DNA from: Topomyia yanbarensis | Lineage: Eukaryota > Arthropoda > Insecta > Diptera > Culicidae | Length of the DNA stretch: 64,000 nucleotides | Assembly (NCBI RefSeq): GCF_030247195.1 | Contig: NC_080672.1 | Coordinates: 191,857,810 to 191,921,809 of the forward strand | Reading direction: 5' to 3' | Translations under genes and position numbers: made by a program | Notes under the pieces: generated by a model | Seen by the model: only the letters and a program-made list of their open reading frames with translations | Databases searched by the model: none | What the model was told of the DNA's origin: nothing | Part shown: piece after piece, positions 51,296-62,069 of the stretch | Numbering within the stretch: the stretch's first letter is position 1 | Layout of the letters: every line of letters starts with the position of its first letter

Positions 51296-51662
51296 TGATC
51301 GAGCGAGAAAGGAATTAAAATCTCAGGGAATCTTGAACACCCCCAATACGATCCACAATCTGCGATCAGTGCGATCTCATTCCTAACCACGGTTATTCTT
51401 GGCCTGTCTCGCTTCACGAGAGCAGATAGTAATTCGAAGAGGTGCGAATAGGCCTTTTGCTTCGTACTTCTCACGATAGCCGGTCAGCTGTACCATGTAC
51501 ATAGAAGATCAAATCAGATCCAATAAACCGTCGCGTGATACACACGTCTTTCGTTCGCCAAAAAATACGTTTTTTAGTTCGCGCAATAAAGTGTATTTTT
51601 TCGTTTATAAAATTGAAAGTGTTTAGAAGTGTCCGAAGAATCCAGACTTGCGCGCGCGAACA
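51296..51662 (+). repeat. BEL 3' LTR (367 bp)
   Basis: Same length and, as far as I can read, the same sequence as 43530-43896. It is followed by the duplication GGTGT at 51663-51667. Confidence 0.95.
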
Positions 51663-51667
51663 GGTGT
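51663..51667. repeat. BEL target-site duplication GGTGT, right
   Basis: Identical to 43525-43529. In frame with the continuing endonuclease reading (Gly-Val). Confidence 0.9.
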
Positions 51668-54054
51668 GTTTTATTGCCCTCCGAGGGTGGATTGTTCAGA
51701 TGTGCAACTTTATGAATACTCGCTGTTGTGCTCTAACGTTCTACTGATCGGCGATTTTAACACGGATTTGAACCAGAGAACAGCGAAAACAATACGCTTT
51801 CGCAATGTGATCGAGAATTTTGGTTTTAATTGTGTCAATCATGGACCTACTCATTTTCATGCAGGGGGATGCTCTCTTATTGATTTATTATTGACCAATA
51901 ATGATAGTTTTGTCGTGAATTTTAATCAAGTTGCTGTACCGGGGTTTTCAAAACATTATTTGATTTTTTCTACAGTAAACATCTCGCATACTGACTCGGA
52001 ACAACAAACTTATTACAGAGACTACAGTCGTATCGATTACGATACATTGCAGATGGCATTAGATGAAATTGACTGGTCCTTGCTTTATAATATAAGTGAT
52101 TCTGATTTGGCAGTCGATTTCCTAAACCTGCGTCTGGTTGAGCTTTACAATACATTCGTTCCAGTTCGTGTATCAAAGCCTTTGCACAATAAATTTTATT
52201 TCAGCGATGAAATACGTAGAGCTATGCTATCCAGAGATGTTGTATATAATCAATGGATTAACAGCAGAAGTGAATCGAATCATGCACAATACAAACGTTT
52301 GAGAAACCGGGTAAATCATTTAATTTCGAAGGCCAAATCAGATTATGTGTCTGGAGTATTGAATTCGTGTGATTCTAGTAAGCGATTGTGGAAGAAATTA
52401 AAAGAACTTAAAATCTCCTAATCCCAAGATAAGCAAGTACAGACTTCGAATACTGGCGATGAAATTAATGCATATTTTAGCGGGAATTGCATGTCTGATC
52501 CGGAATTACCGTCAATACCTCCAGCCAACACAAATGGTTTAAAATTTGTTTCTTGTAATGAGTTGGATGTTGCAAGGGCAATACAATCAATTAAATCGAA
52601 TGCTGTTGGGTTGGACGGTATTCCTCTACAATTCGTGAAACTTATTTTACCGTTTGTCCTAGCTCCTATTACCTATGTTATCAACACAATTATTTTGACC
52701 TCCAAATTCCCACGTGCTTGGAAAGCCTCAAATGTGATTCCCATTCCAAAAAAAGTCAGGAACAATGATTTAAATAATTTGCGACCGATAAGTATATTAT
52801 GTTCCTTGTCAAAAGTTTTTGAAAAAATAGTCAAGCAACAAATACAAGACCATATCCACGCTTTCAATTTATTAACGCCCCACCAATCTGGTTTCAGAGC
52901 CGGTCATAGTACAACTACAGCGTTGCTGAAAATAAATGATGATATCCATCGTCACGTGGACAGAAAAGGTGTTGCTTTCTTGCTTCTTCTCGACTTTTCA
53001 AAAGCGTTCGATAGAGTATCGCATACAAAACTGATGAAAAAATTATCTAATCAGTTTAGCTTTTCAAGAGATGCAGTACACTTGATACAATCGTACCTTG
53101 GTCATCGCACTCAAATGGTTGAAATACATAATTCACTTTCAAGGCCCATTGAAATTGTATCTGGTATACCACAGGGGTCGGTTCTAGGTCCCCTACTATT
53201 CCAATGATTTGCCATCTGTACTTCAATACTGTTCGATTCACATTTTTGCGGATGACGTCCAACTATATCTGTGCTCTCACGATACAACTATAATTGAAAT
53301 GACAAGGTTAATAAATTCTGATCTCGATAATATAAATCGTTGGTCAGCACGTAATTTACTCCCAATCAATACTACTAAATCAAAAATAATGTTTATTACG
53401 AGACGTCAGCAACGCCCGCAATTACCGGAAATCATTTTCAATAATGAAGTTCTTGTCCACGTCGAAAAGGTTTCAAATTTAGGTATTGTTTTCCAACAAA
53501 ACCTAGAATGGGATGATCATATTAATGGGCAGTGTGCTAAAATCTATGCTGGTTTACGTCATCTTAGGCTTACAGCAAGTATGGTACCTATTGCGGTCAA
53601 AATAAAGCTTTTCAAATCCCTTCTACTCCCGCATCTAACCAGTGGCATTGAGTTAACAGCGAATGCCTCTGCCGCCGCTTTGAATAGATTAAAAATTGCG
53701 CTCAATGGATGCATTCGTTGGGTATTCAATATACCGAGGTTTTCAAGTGTTTCTCATCTCCATGACCAATTGCTCGGATGTCCTTTCCATATTTTCCTCA
53801 AGGTACGATACTGTCTTACACTACACAAAATAGTTCACCATGGCCCTGATTATTTATCAGCTAAACTAAATTCGGTTGGTAGTACACGGACTAGGAACTT
53901 TATTTTACCACGGCTTAACACAACGCATTATAGAGACTCGTTCTTTGTGCGAGCAGTCAATTTGTGGAATCAGCTTCCAATTGACATTAAAAATATTGAA
54001 TCTCGTGAGCGGTTCCATCGGGAGTGTTTGGATTGGTTAAGAGAAAGGAATTAG
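51663..54054 (+). pseudogene. ORF2 of CR1/jockey-like element, 3' part (endonuclease C-terminus and RT)
   Basis: It continues the endonuclease with LLIGDFNTDLNQ, HFHAGGCSLIDLLLTN and a KHYLIF end. A linker follows, then an RT domain: NLRPISILCSLSKVFEK, QSGFRAGHSTTTALL, LLDFSKAFDRVSH, SGIPQGSVLGPLLF, and the catalytic FADDVQLYL near 53246-53272. The thumb region and C-terminus end at 54054. There is no RNase H, unlike the outer element. Defects: an in-frame TAA at 52419-52421 between endonuclease and RT, and a frame change near 53200 between the PQGS and FADD boxes, probably a small deletion. The 5' part is at 43087-43529, on the other side of the BEL insertion. The 3' UTR ends in (TAAA)n. Confidence 0.87.
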
Positions 54055-54192
54055 TTTTTAAATTAGTTTTTAATTTAAATTTAATTTGTAATAAGATGAA
54101 TGAAATTGAATTAGTAATAATTAGTATGTGGTCAAATGAATTCCGATTGTAGAACCAAAGAAGGAGAAGTCCTTACTCTACAAGTATTTCCT

Positions 54193-54220
54193 TAAATAAA
54201 TAAATAAATAAATAAATAAA
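54193..54220 (+). repeat. (TAAA)n tail of the CR1/jockey-like element
   Basis: About six to seven AAAT/TAAA repeats mark the 3' end of the plus-strand element. Immediately after it, the outer element's RT codons resume on the minus strand. Confidence 0.85.
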
Positions 54221-56333
54221 ATCAATACCCAGCTGAAGAGCCCAAGCAGACAAATTGTCCAAGGTATTTTGTAATGGTCCTTGCAAGGCAGCTTTGGGCC
54301 CTGTAACAGAGACCACCCCGTCGTCTGCAAGTTGCCTTAACGTGCATGAATTGGCAAGACAATCGTCAATGTCATTCACGTAAAAATTGCAGAGCAGGGG
54401 ACTTAGACATGAGCCCTGGGGAAGACCCATGTAGCTAAATCGCGATGTTGTTAAATCGCCATGCGAAAAGTGCATGTGCTTTTCAGACAACAGGTTTAGC
54501 AAAAAGTTATTTAAAATTGGTGAAAGACCATGCTGGTGCAGCTTCTCTGACAGAATGTTGATAGAAACTGAGTCAAAAGCCCCCTTAATATCCAAGAAGA
54601 CTGATGCCATCTGCTCTTTGTTAGCATAGGCCATTTGGATTTCTGTAGAAAGCAACGCAAGGCAATCGTTCGTCCCTTTGCCTTTGCGGAAGCCAAATTG
54701 TGTATCTGACAGTAAGCCATTTGCTTCAACCCAATTGTCGAGGCGAAACAAGATCATTTTCTCGAACAACTTCAGAATACAGGAAAGCATTGCAATCGGC
54801 CGATACGAGTTGTGGTCGGAGGCTGGTTTTCCTGGTTTTTGGATGGCGATGACCTTCACTTGCCTCCATTCATAAGGGACAATGTTACCCTCAAGAAACT
54901 TGTTAAATAAATTCAACAAGCGCATTTTTGCAGTGTCAGGTAGATTCTTCTGCAAGTTGAATTTGATTCTGTCTAACCCTGGGGCGTTATTGTTGCACGA
55001 TAAGAGAGCAAGTGAGAACACCACCATCGAAAACGGTGTTTCGTTCGCGGTATCGTGAGGAGACGCGGCGCGGCACGTTTTCTGTACCGGGACAGATTCC
55101 GGACAGATCTTCTTTGCGAAAGCGAATATCCAACGGTTTGAATATTCAACGTTCTCGTTGGTACTATTACGGTTACGCATACGTCGAACCATACCCCAAA
55201 GAGTGCTCATCGCTGTTTCTCTCGTTAACCCGTCAACGAACCGGCACCAATAACTGCGTTTTTTGGCTTTCATTCGACTCTTCATTCGCCTTTCTAACGA
55301 CGCGTACTTGTTGATAGCTAGCGGGTAACCCGTCTTCCCGGAAGGCCTTATATGCAGTGGACTTTTCCGCGTACAGCTCTGAGCACTCTTTATCCCACCA
55401 CAGGGTGGAAGACCGTCCATGGGTATTCGCGCTGGGTACTGGTTTAGTCTGAGCTTGATTCGCACTGTCGAGAATCAAGCCAGCCAAAAACCTGTACTCT
55501 TCCTCCGGAGGAAGTTCTTGAGTGGATTCGATTTTAACGGATATCGCGGTCGCGTAACTCTTCCAATCAATGTTCCGTGTGAGGTCATACGAGACATTGA
55601 TTGTTTCCGATGGTCTTGAACCGTTAGCAATTGAAATCACGATAGGCACATGATCGCTACTGTGGGGATCAGGGATCACCTTCCACATGCAATCTAACTG
55701 TAGCGATGTCGAGCAAAGCGACAAATCCAACGCGCTTGCGCGTGCTGGTGGTGCAGGAATCCGCGTCATTTCTCCCGTGTTTAAGATGGTCATGTTGAAA
55801 CTATCGCAAAGATCTTGGATTAATGTTGATCTATTATCATCATGAAGACAGCCCCATACCGTACCGTGCGAGTTAAAGTCTCCCAGAACTAGCCGCGGTG
55901 CCGGTAAGGATTCCGTGATATTACAAAGCGTTCGGTGCCCTACCGAGGCTCTAGGAGGAATGTAGATGGAAGCAATGCAAAGGTCTTTACCTTTGATTAA
56001 AACTTGACAAGCGACAATTTCAATGCCTGATGTCGAAGGGAGGTTAATTCGGTTGAAAGAATAGCACTTTTTGATCCCCAAAAGTACTCCTCCATAGGGG
56101 TTTTCTCGATCCAGACGAATTATATTAAAGTCGTGGAAGTTGAGATTTATATCGGAAGTTAACCAAGTTTCACATAATGTGAAAGCATCACATTTTAAAC
56201 TATTTAGTAAAAATAAAGGAATAGATTTTCGAGAGGATACTTCTGCTGTTCCACTGTAGAACAGTGATCGAATCGGTGACCTCGTTCGATGACTTAGCCA
56301 TCTAAGGATACGATCGCTGCAAGGAGGGGCCAT
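54219..56333 (-). pseudogene. I/Loa-like ORF2, 5' half: endonuclease and RT
   Basis: On the minus strand ORF2 starts at the ATG ending at 56333 (MAPPCSDR), overlapping the end of ORF1. Endonuclease motifs follow: LCETWLTSD, IASIYIPPRA, LVLGDFNSHGTVWG and DPHSSDHVPIV. The frame changes near 55315-55320, then RT reads NSYRPIAMLSCILKLFEK, TQFGFRKGKGT, VFLDIKGAFDSVS, MGLPQGSCLSPLL and the catalytic LADDGVV. It is cut by the CR1/jockey-like insertion just after SAWALQLGI; the rest is at 39922-41552. The insertion falls between the RT palm and the thumb. Apart from the frame change and the insertion the domain order is complete. Confidence 0.88.
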
Positions 56334-57146
56334 TTAGTAGTCAACTGCTTCAAAAATGTTTGCACTATAGGGAGAAAACGTATCAGAAGGCTTTTAAGAG
56401 GATCAGTAACATTGAAAGCTGTGAAAATTAAGTCCACTATTTCAGAAAATTTCATTAGTCCGCTACTGGACTGAGTATCTGTTTGAAAAAAGGGGACACT
56501 TGGGGTTTTGGTGTCCCTGGAAGTGGTGGGTACTCCTTGTTAGAATTAATATTTCCAAGTCCTGGAGCAAATTCCATCGGCTTTTGTGCATCACTTCCGT
56601 TGGATTTATTGATTGTAGTTGGCGCACTCTGAGTGGACGACACCTTGGCGCCCTTACGAGGCAATGTAGGGGAGGCTGGATTTCTCCTCTTCCTGGATTC
56701 CCCTGGGTTAACCAAAGATGTTCCCTCTCGTGGGTCGTCAGATTCTTGCTCAACGTTAGCCAAACCTGCATAGGGATTTTCGGACAGGACAGATGGCGAA
56801 GCATTCTTTAGCATTTCTGCATAAGAACGCCTTGAGCGTTCCTTAAGGGAGCGCTTAATTTAACCCCGCGCTGCTTGTACGCAGGGCATGATTTAAGAGC
56901 ATGTGAAGGGCCCCCGCAGCAAATACACTTTTCAGTTTCTTTGTCGCAAGAGTCATCCTCATGCTCTCCTTCGCATTTGCCGCATCGTTTCTTATTTCCA
57001 CAATATGTGGCGTGTTGCCCAACTGCTTGCAATTGCTGCAGCTCATGACCCGCGGTACAAACAGGCGAACCTTGTCAAGGAGGATGTAGTTGGGAAGAGA
57101 GGACCCGGCGAATGTCACCCGAAGCGAGCCTGATAGAGAGTAGGTA

Positions 57147-57153
57147 GTCTTAC
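57147..57153. repeat. 7-bp target-site duplication GTCTTAC, left
   Basis: Identical to 57458-57464; flanks the 304-bp MITE. Confidence 0.88.
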
Positions 57154-57457
57154 CACAGACTAACAGACATAACACTCAAAAACAAAGCTTCGCCCGCTTT
57201 AACGGTCATTTTAAATATATCTGTAGTTGGGACTGTGGCCACATTTGAAATTATGGCGCCACTGATATATGAACAAGCATGTGGGGGATAGACCACAGAA
57301 AATAGATAGATAGAAAATTGTTCCCAAATCTGAGGGGTAGCCCACCAGTAAATAAGTGTTTGGGACTGTGAATAAAAGGTGGAACTAGTGTTCTGGGTTT
57401 TGTGGGTTAGTGTTTTTTGAGGGAATTCCCTCATAGTGTTATGTCTGTTAGTCTGTG
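57154..57457. mobile_element. 304-bp MITE in ORF1 of the outer element, superfamily unassigned
   Basis: The 23-bp terminal inverted repeats start CACAGACTAACAGACATAAC on both ends. The flanking duplication is 7 bp, GTCTTAC. Taking out the element with one duplication copy (311 bp) rejoins the host ORF1 frame, which confirms the limits. There is no coding capacity. A 7-bp duplication does not fit the common hAT (8 bp), piggyBac (TTAA) or Tc1 (TA) patterns, so I leave the superfamily open. Confidence 0.88.
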
Positions 57458-57464
57458 GTCTTAC
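57458..57464. repeat. 7-bp target-site duplication GTCTTAC, right
   Basis: Identical to 57147-57153. Confidence 0.88.
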
Positions 57465-57924
57465 CTCCCTCGGTGTTTGCGGTATACAATTGTTTGCATT
57501 CCCAGATCTTAATCTGTTCAAGTGAGGGGTTCTTAAAGCAGCCAACCCCGTGCTCCAACAGCTCTTCGCATTTCAGACCTGGTTCGGACACTACCCCATC
57601 GATTTCTACGGCCACACAAGGCACGTACGCTTTAAATTTCCGCGTAAAGCGCTCACAGCAAGCAATCGCGTTTGCCTGGCCGAGATCATTCACTAGAACA
57701 CGTATCTTGTTTGCCCGAACACGTGTTATCTGAGTTACGGCCGGGTAATTAGCAGTCGGATCTCGAGAAAGTTTTAATATATTAACCGGTTTCTCTCCGG
57801 TCCGAAAATATACCCATGGCCCAGAGGAACCTTCTGGGTACTGCTTTATACGGGGAGCAATGCGAGTGTTAGGGGGATCAGGGACTTCCATGATTACATC
57901 AGATGGTATTTCGCCCTCGGCCAT

Positions 57925-58226
57925 TGAAGCACGAGGGCAGAGCGTTATATAAACGGGAATGTGTCTTATTATTTGATTACAAGGTAGAGTAAAAGTAGGG
58001 AAAAGGAAAGAAAGCAAACGAGGGAAAAAAATAAAGCAAAACTTATCTGCAAACAACGTAGATTGTTCCGCACCAGCGAAAACAATGTACTGGATTTACT
58101 GCCGGCACCAGCAGAACGGCAGCTAACGAACGAACAAAGGATGACCTTCACTCACTGAAATTTACACACCGAACACCACTGTGAAATATAACGATCTGTT
58201 CCGTTCAAAGGTTGGGAGACGTATGA
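57925..58226 (-). other. 5' UTR of the I/Loa-like element
   Basis: About 300 nt on the minus strand between the inferred 5' end at the target duplication and the ORF1 start. Elements of this type have an internal promoter here; I see no motif that I can name with confidence. Confidence 0.6.
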
Positions 58227-58238
58227 GTGCAATGTGTT
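58227..58238. repeat. Target-site duplication of the outer non-LTR element, right (5' side)
   Basis: GTGCAATGTGTT, the same 12 bp as at 39079-39090, 19 kb away. Confidence 0.8.
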
Positions 58239-58709
58239 CAACAGATGTCGTTAATATACCGTGGGCGATGATTTTTTTTAGAATTTTCTTCGAGCTGTTA
58301 CTTCTGTTTGTCTGTGGAGAAGTATTAATTCTGAAGGTGGGATATTTCGTTGGTTATAATTCGATAGAGAGAGAGATAGACTACTTTGTTTTCAGTAATG
58401 GGAGATGGCTTTAGCTCACGGGTTTCATACAATAATACTTTATTGTGTATATCACCTAAGATAAGTTTTGGTCGAGTTAATTAAAGTAAGCTCTCTGGGT
58501 AATTTGGTTCTCTTTAATAAGAAATAGTTTAAATACTTCCAGGGCGATGAATCAAGCGATTTTCCCACCACAAAATATGGTCTTCAACCGACTGTATATT
58601 AAAAAGCGGTTCTAAAAACTTCGAATTGGCCGATAACAAAGACTCGCTAGTTTTAAGGTTTCCCAACCCTGCCAGCATATCTGAAACTACTTGAATTGGA
58701 ATTGACGAC
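58239..58709. other. No gene seen
   Basis: AT-rich intergenic or intronic sequence. Short open frames lack recognisable features. Confidence 0.5.
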
Positions 58710-59214
58710 TTCAGTGTACACGCAGAATTTTATTTATGCATCGATAGCATACATTTCTATCTGCCACTCGTTTCTTCTGCTATGAATTTTATGCATTGGA
58801 CATATTCGGTCTATCCACTAATTGAATACTTACTAGAGGTATATGCATGAAAATGCATAAAAATCACAGCAGAAGAAAAGAGACGGGAATAGAAAGTATG
58901 CTAACCATCCAAATTTTTATTTCTCAGTGTACACTGAGAAACACAAATTAAAGTACAATGAATTTGACAGTACTTTTTTAAATATTGACGGTACTTAAGG
59001 TACTTAATGGTACTTAAAGTAACTAATTAAGTACTACTTTTGGCACTGCGTTGTATTGAAGATTTAGTGCTTGCCCCTCGTTTATACTTCTAGTAAGCAT
59101 TCAATGAGTGGATAGACCGAATATATCGAAAGCATAAAATTTACAGCAGAAGAAACGAAAGGCAGATAGAAAAGTATGCTATCGATGCATAAATAAAATC
59201 CTGCGTGTACTGAA
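58710..59214. mobile_element. Foldback (long inverted repeat) element, about 505 bp
   Basis: Two arms of about 133 bp, 58710-58843 and 59082-59214, are inverted copies of each other at roughly 85-90 percent by eye. Shared blocks include TTTTATTTATGCATCGATAG and ATATTCGGTCTATCCACT. The outer ends start TTCAGTGTACACGCAG and TTCAGTACACGCAG. No target duplication was found. The middle holds a 22-bp palindrome and an imperfect GGTACTTAA repeat (about 58988-59030). It has no coding capacity. Confidence 0.75.
58920..58941. repeat. Perfect 22-bp palindrome
   Basis: TTTCTCAGTGT joined directly to its complement, inside the loop of the foldback element. Its CAGTGTAC core also occurs in the foldback termini. 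Confidence 0.85.
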
Positions 59215-60159
59215 ACTTTCGATATCACCGTAATCGTGGTGAAGCCATTGACCGAGCCATTGACTTATTTGACGTCTAGGACACCAACACAATTGCAATG
59301 TGTATAGACAACATACATATAACGCGTTGTTTTCAAATCGCGCCATCTGATTTAACCTCATTTGGCAAAAATTCCACCCAATTTAACCTCAATCTCGCAC
59401 TAACATAACTGCACATGGATTAGTCAATTCGATTCCACACTATTACAGTATATTCAGTAGCGAATTTTGTCCGCGAATGTTTTGCTCTGCTCTTGCGAAA
59501 AGAAAAATCCACACGACACCTAAAGTTTGGTCCGATACGTTTGATGTTGGTTCGAGTCGAAGATTCTGTCGGGCGTTGCGCCCATTCGAGTAATGTGAGA
59601 AGAGATAAACAATCAGCTGATCTGAAAGTCTCATGGATTATCTAATAGTGGGCAATGTGTACTAGGATTACCATATTCACAGATTTTTCTGTAATGTCAC
59701 AGATTTTTTTTACAATATTGGATCACAGATAATTTTTCACAGATGACTGATTTTTGGCATTTTGATGAAAATTTAACGGGCAAATAAATATTTTCCATAA
59801 TACTTTTCAGGTAAATGTTATATGTTTCACACATAGAAAATTTTATTGTCAATCTTATTAAAGTCAGCGTCGATTGCATGTACATGTGATGTGAAATTCA
59901 GTTACTTTTCATCGGGATGTCACATACTTTCTAGATTAAATTCATATTATTTTTATATGAATTTCGAATAATTTTTAGCTGCATTTAATATAGCATTCAA
60001 ATGTTTTCTTTTGTATTTAAGAAGAATGAGGGACGATAAATAGGTATAGGACATTTGAATTGAAATGTATGATATACTAATTTGAACTATTTCCAACAGC
60101 CATACCAACGACACGACTAGACACTTGCATCCCGAAACTGTATCCGAAATATGACTACC
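59215..60159. other. No gene seen
   Basis: AT-rich. Around 59670-59750 a CACAGATTTT-type motif recurs four or five times in both spaced and adjacent form, which hints at another degenerate MITE; I could not find paired ends. Confidence 0.4.
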
Positions 60160-60167
60160 CCTCAGTG
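60160..60167. repeat. 8-bp target-site duplication CCTCAGTG, left
   Basis: Identical to 60428-60435. Confidence 0.88.
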
Positions 60168-60427
60168 CAGAGATGCCAGGTACTTTTTTCAAATGTCTGC
60201 AATAATAATTTTAAAAGTCTGGGAAGAACAAAAAATGTGAGGCAAGCTAGTGTAACCAAAAGCCTTTATATTCAAAAATCTGCAAATATCTGCAACCAAA
60301 CTAAGAAATCTGCAAATATCTGCAACCAAACGGAAAAATCTGCAAATATCTGCGTCATCGAAAAAATCTGCAGCTTAAATTAAAAGTCTGCGAATTTGCA
60401 GACTTGTCTGCAAATCTGACATCTCTG
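60168..60427. mobile_element. hAT-type MITE (260 bp) with internal 30-bp repeats
   Basis: Terminal inverted repeats CAGAGATGCCAG and CAGAGATGTCAG (one mismatch) are flanked by a perfect 8-bp duplication CCTCAGTG, fitting the hAT superfamily. The inside contains three copies of a 30-bp unit (AAATCTGCAAATATCTGCAA plus variable part) starting near 60275, 60305 and 60335, and further TCTGCA motifs near both ends. No coding capacity. It is unrelated in sequence to the hAT element at 37798. Confidence 0.87.
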
Positions 60428-60435
60428 CCTCAGTG
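60428..60435. repeat. 8-bp target-site duplication CCTCAGTG, right
   Basis: Identical to 60160-60167. Confidence 0.88.
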
Positions 60436-62059
60436 ACTCAGGTAACTGGTACTGTCAAATATGACATTTGATTAGAAAATGTATGAAACTAGCAACACTG
60501 AATACGTTGTTATTTTTTCAAATTGTTTATGCGTTTACCTTGGTTACGTAGGGAAAACCAATGCAAACGCAATAATTATCAATCTCAGCGAAAAAAAAAT
60601 CATGCTTCTAAACATTTGGACTGCGAAATCGACTACGTTGTGTACCCTAATCATTACATGTTATACATTGCAGGTAAGATTTCAATATATACTATAACTT
60701 CTTTTTCAATGATTAACCTCATGTATCATTCATTCCAGGAGCTCAAACTAGACCAATGCTGTATGTAGTAAATATGATTCTTATCCTCATATATTGCCAG
60801 AATTTTCACGGCAAAATGAAGTGAAAGCTACCGAATTTGGTCCCGTAAAGCACTGCAAAGACATGTGCAACTTCATACAATTCAATATTAATTCGTCAAA
60901 AGGGCGAAAATGTTTTTGCAAACAAACTTGTTTCGCTCATTAGTCTGCTACAGAGTGGAATTTCATGAACAATATGCGTTAATGTATAATTTTACCCTTC
61001 GTAGAAGTAATTTCTATTGTTTTCTGCTTCGAAATTATAGTAAATTAAGAGAAACCATCAAAATAAGTTTGTTTACAAATCTTATTCGCCCTTTTGCAAA
61101 TTTAATATGGAATTGTTATATTGCGAGCATCTCAAACATTTGGCCAGATTAAACGAGCTAGAGAAAATAGTGACGAATCACTTTGTACGGGAAATGCGGC
61201 TTAGCATAATTTCATGTCAGTTGGGATTAATTTTTTTTTATTCAATTAGGTAATACTTTCTTGGAAATATTTAAGAGATGGCACTGCTTCAGTGGTGGCT
61301 ATGGTGAATTTAAATGTATGGGAAAGATATTAAAACTTGGGATTTTGCGGTTGTAAAATGAATACACATTTGATGCAGAAAAAATATGGGAACTGTAGAA
61401 GTTTATTTAGATACTTGAAAATTTTCATATAAAATCTAAAAAAACTGTTTGCGTCCATACATTTTACTCATTGGTTTCCACCAAGAAAAGTTGAAACTCT
61501 TTCTCTCACAACTCTCTGTTTCACTCGTTTTGACAGCAGATTCCCTGCTCATCGCATTCGGAATGTTTTCTTTTAGAATTTAAGCGCAAATGTAACAACC
61601 GTTTCGAAAACCGATTCATTCAGGATGGGTTGTTGCCTTCGGTTGGAATTCCATCATAAATCAGCCCACATTCCAAATTTCATTACGAATGTAATTTACT
61701 GGGATGAGGATATTGTATGGTACGGACATCTATGTGTCGTCATAAAGAAGCTCTAGTTTCATGTATATTGCCGCAAGATGTTTAAAATGTGGAAAAGCTC
61801 ACCCTATCATATAACGTAAGCAGAAACGACGTAAACTACTCAATAGACCTTTCTCGTCAAAAAAATTTATATGCAGAACAGCTTCCGTTTTCATCGCTGG
61901 ATCGATTCTGAATACTGTCACGTTAATTTGGTGTCTCTATTGAAAAAATCAAAACTTCTTCGAACTGCCCATTTTACTCTGTATTCCACTGTCCTATTTT
62001 ACCTCGATTCTCCCTACTTTTACACCATTTGGATGAACTTCGTGTGGGGAATATGAAAT
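60436..62059. other. No gene seen
   Basis: AT-rich non-coding sequence. An 80-codon open frame at 60910-61152 has no recognisable domain or codon bias and is not called. Confidence 0.5.
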
Positions 62060-62069
62060 AAAGTTACGG
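62060..62069. repeat. SINE target-site duplication AAAGTTACGG, left
   Basis: Identical to 62245-62254. Confidence 0.85.

Larger units (their letters stand above)
43530..51662 (+). mobile_element. BEL/Pao LTR retrotransposon, complete, 8133 bp
   Basis: Two 367-bp LTRs (TG...CA) bound a primer-binding site, a 709-nt leader, a gag-pol region of about 5.4 kb and a 1.3-kb 3' untranslated region. A 5-bp duplication GGTGT flanks the whole. The LTRs show no difference that I can see, so the insertion is recent. It disrupts ORF2 of the CR1/jockey-like element. The coding region carries a frame change near 45455 and a substitution in the integrase zinc finger, so this copy is probably not autonomous. 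There is no envelope-like gene. Confidence 0.95.
41553..54218 (+). mobile_element. CR1/jockey-like non-LTR retrotransposon, split by a BEL insertion
   Basis: The element inserted into ORF2 of the outer minus-strand element. The flanking codons of the outer element rejoin in frame across it, and a possible 4-bp duplication AAAT (41549-41552 and 54219-54222) bounds it. Order: 5' UTR, ORF1 (41823-42677), spacer with a CTG/TTG-rich stretch at about 42840-42885, ORF2 (from 43087), short 3' UTR and a (TAAA)n tail at about 54193-54220. Without the BEL element it is about 4.5 kb. ORF2 carries an internal stop and a frame change, so the copy is dead. I cannot choose between CR1, L2-type and jockey clades. 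Confidence 0.82.
56294..57924 (-). pseudogene. I/Loa-like ORF1 (Gag-like, CCHC knuckles), interrupted by a MITE
   Basis: On the minus strand the start is best placed at the ATG ending at 57924 (MAEGEIPSDVIMEVP); an upstream in-frame ATG at 58056 lies in what looks like leader. A central RRM-like region (PWVYFRTGEKPVNILKLSR, RVLVNDLGQANAIACCERF) is followed by a 304-bp MITE (57154-57457). CCHC-type knuckles come next (CSNCKQLG, CGKCEGEHEDDSC, CICCGGPSHALKSC) and then a low-complexity Pro/Ser tail. Frame changes occur near 57010-57022, 56850 and 56458. The final segment, in the shifted frame, ends at a stop at 56294-56296 and overlaps the start of ORF2. By family analogy the protein would package element RNA. 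Confidence 0.8.
39091..58226 (-). mobile_element. I/Loa-like non-LTR retrotransposon, full length, with nested insertions
   Basis: Read on the minus strand, the element begins near 58226 and ends in a short A-rich tail at about 39091, between 12-bp duplications. It has a 5' UTR, an ORF1 with CCHC knuckles, an ORF2 with endonuclease, RT, RNase H and a terminal Cys/His motif, and a long 3' UTR (about 39091-39921) containing several copies of an ATCTTAAAACTAGG-type motif. Subtracting the CR1-like insertion with its BEL (41553-54218) and the 304-bp MITE leaves about 6.2 kb, a normal size for this class. Frameshifts in both ORFs make it inactive. Confidence 0.85.

Noticed and set aside
54173..55465. 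Stand-alone reverse transcriptase gene at 54173-55465
   Set aside because: It is the middle of ORF2 of the outer element, bounded by a frame change upstream and by the CR1/jockey-like insertion downstream.
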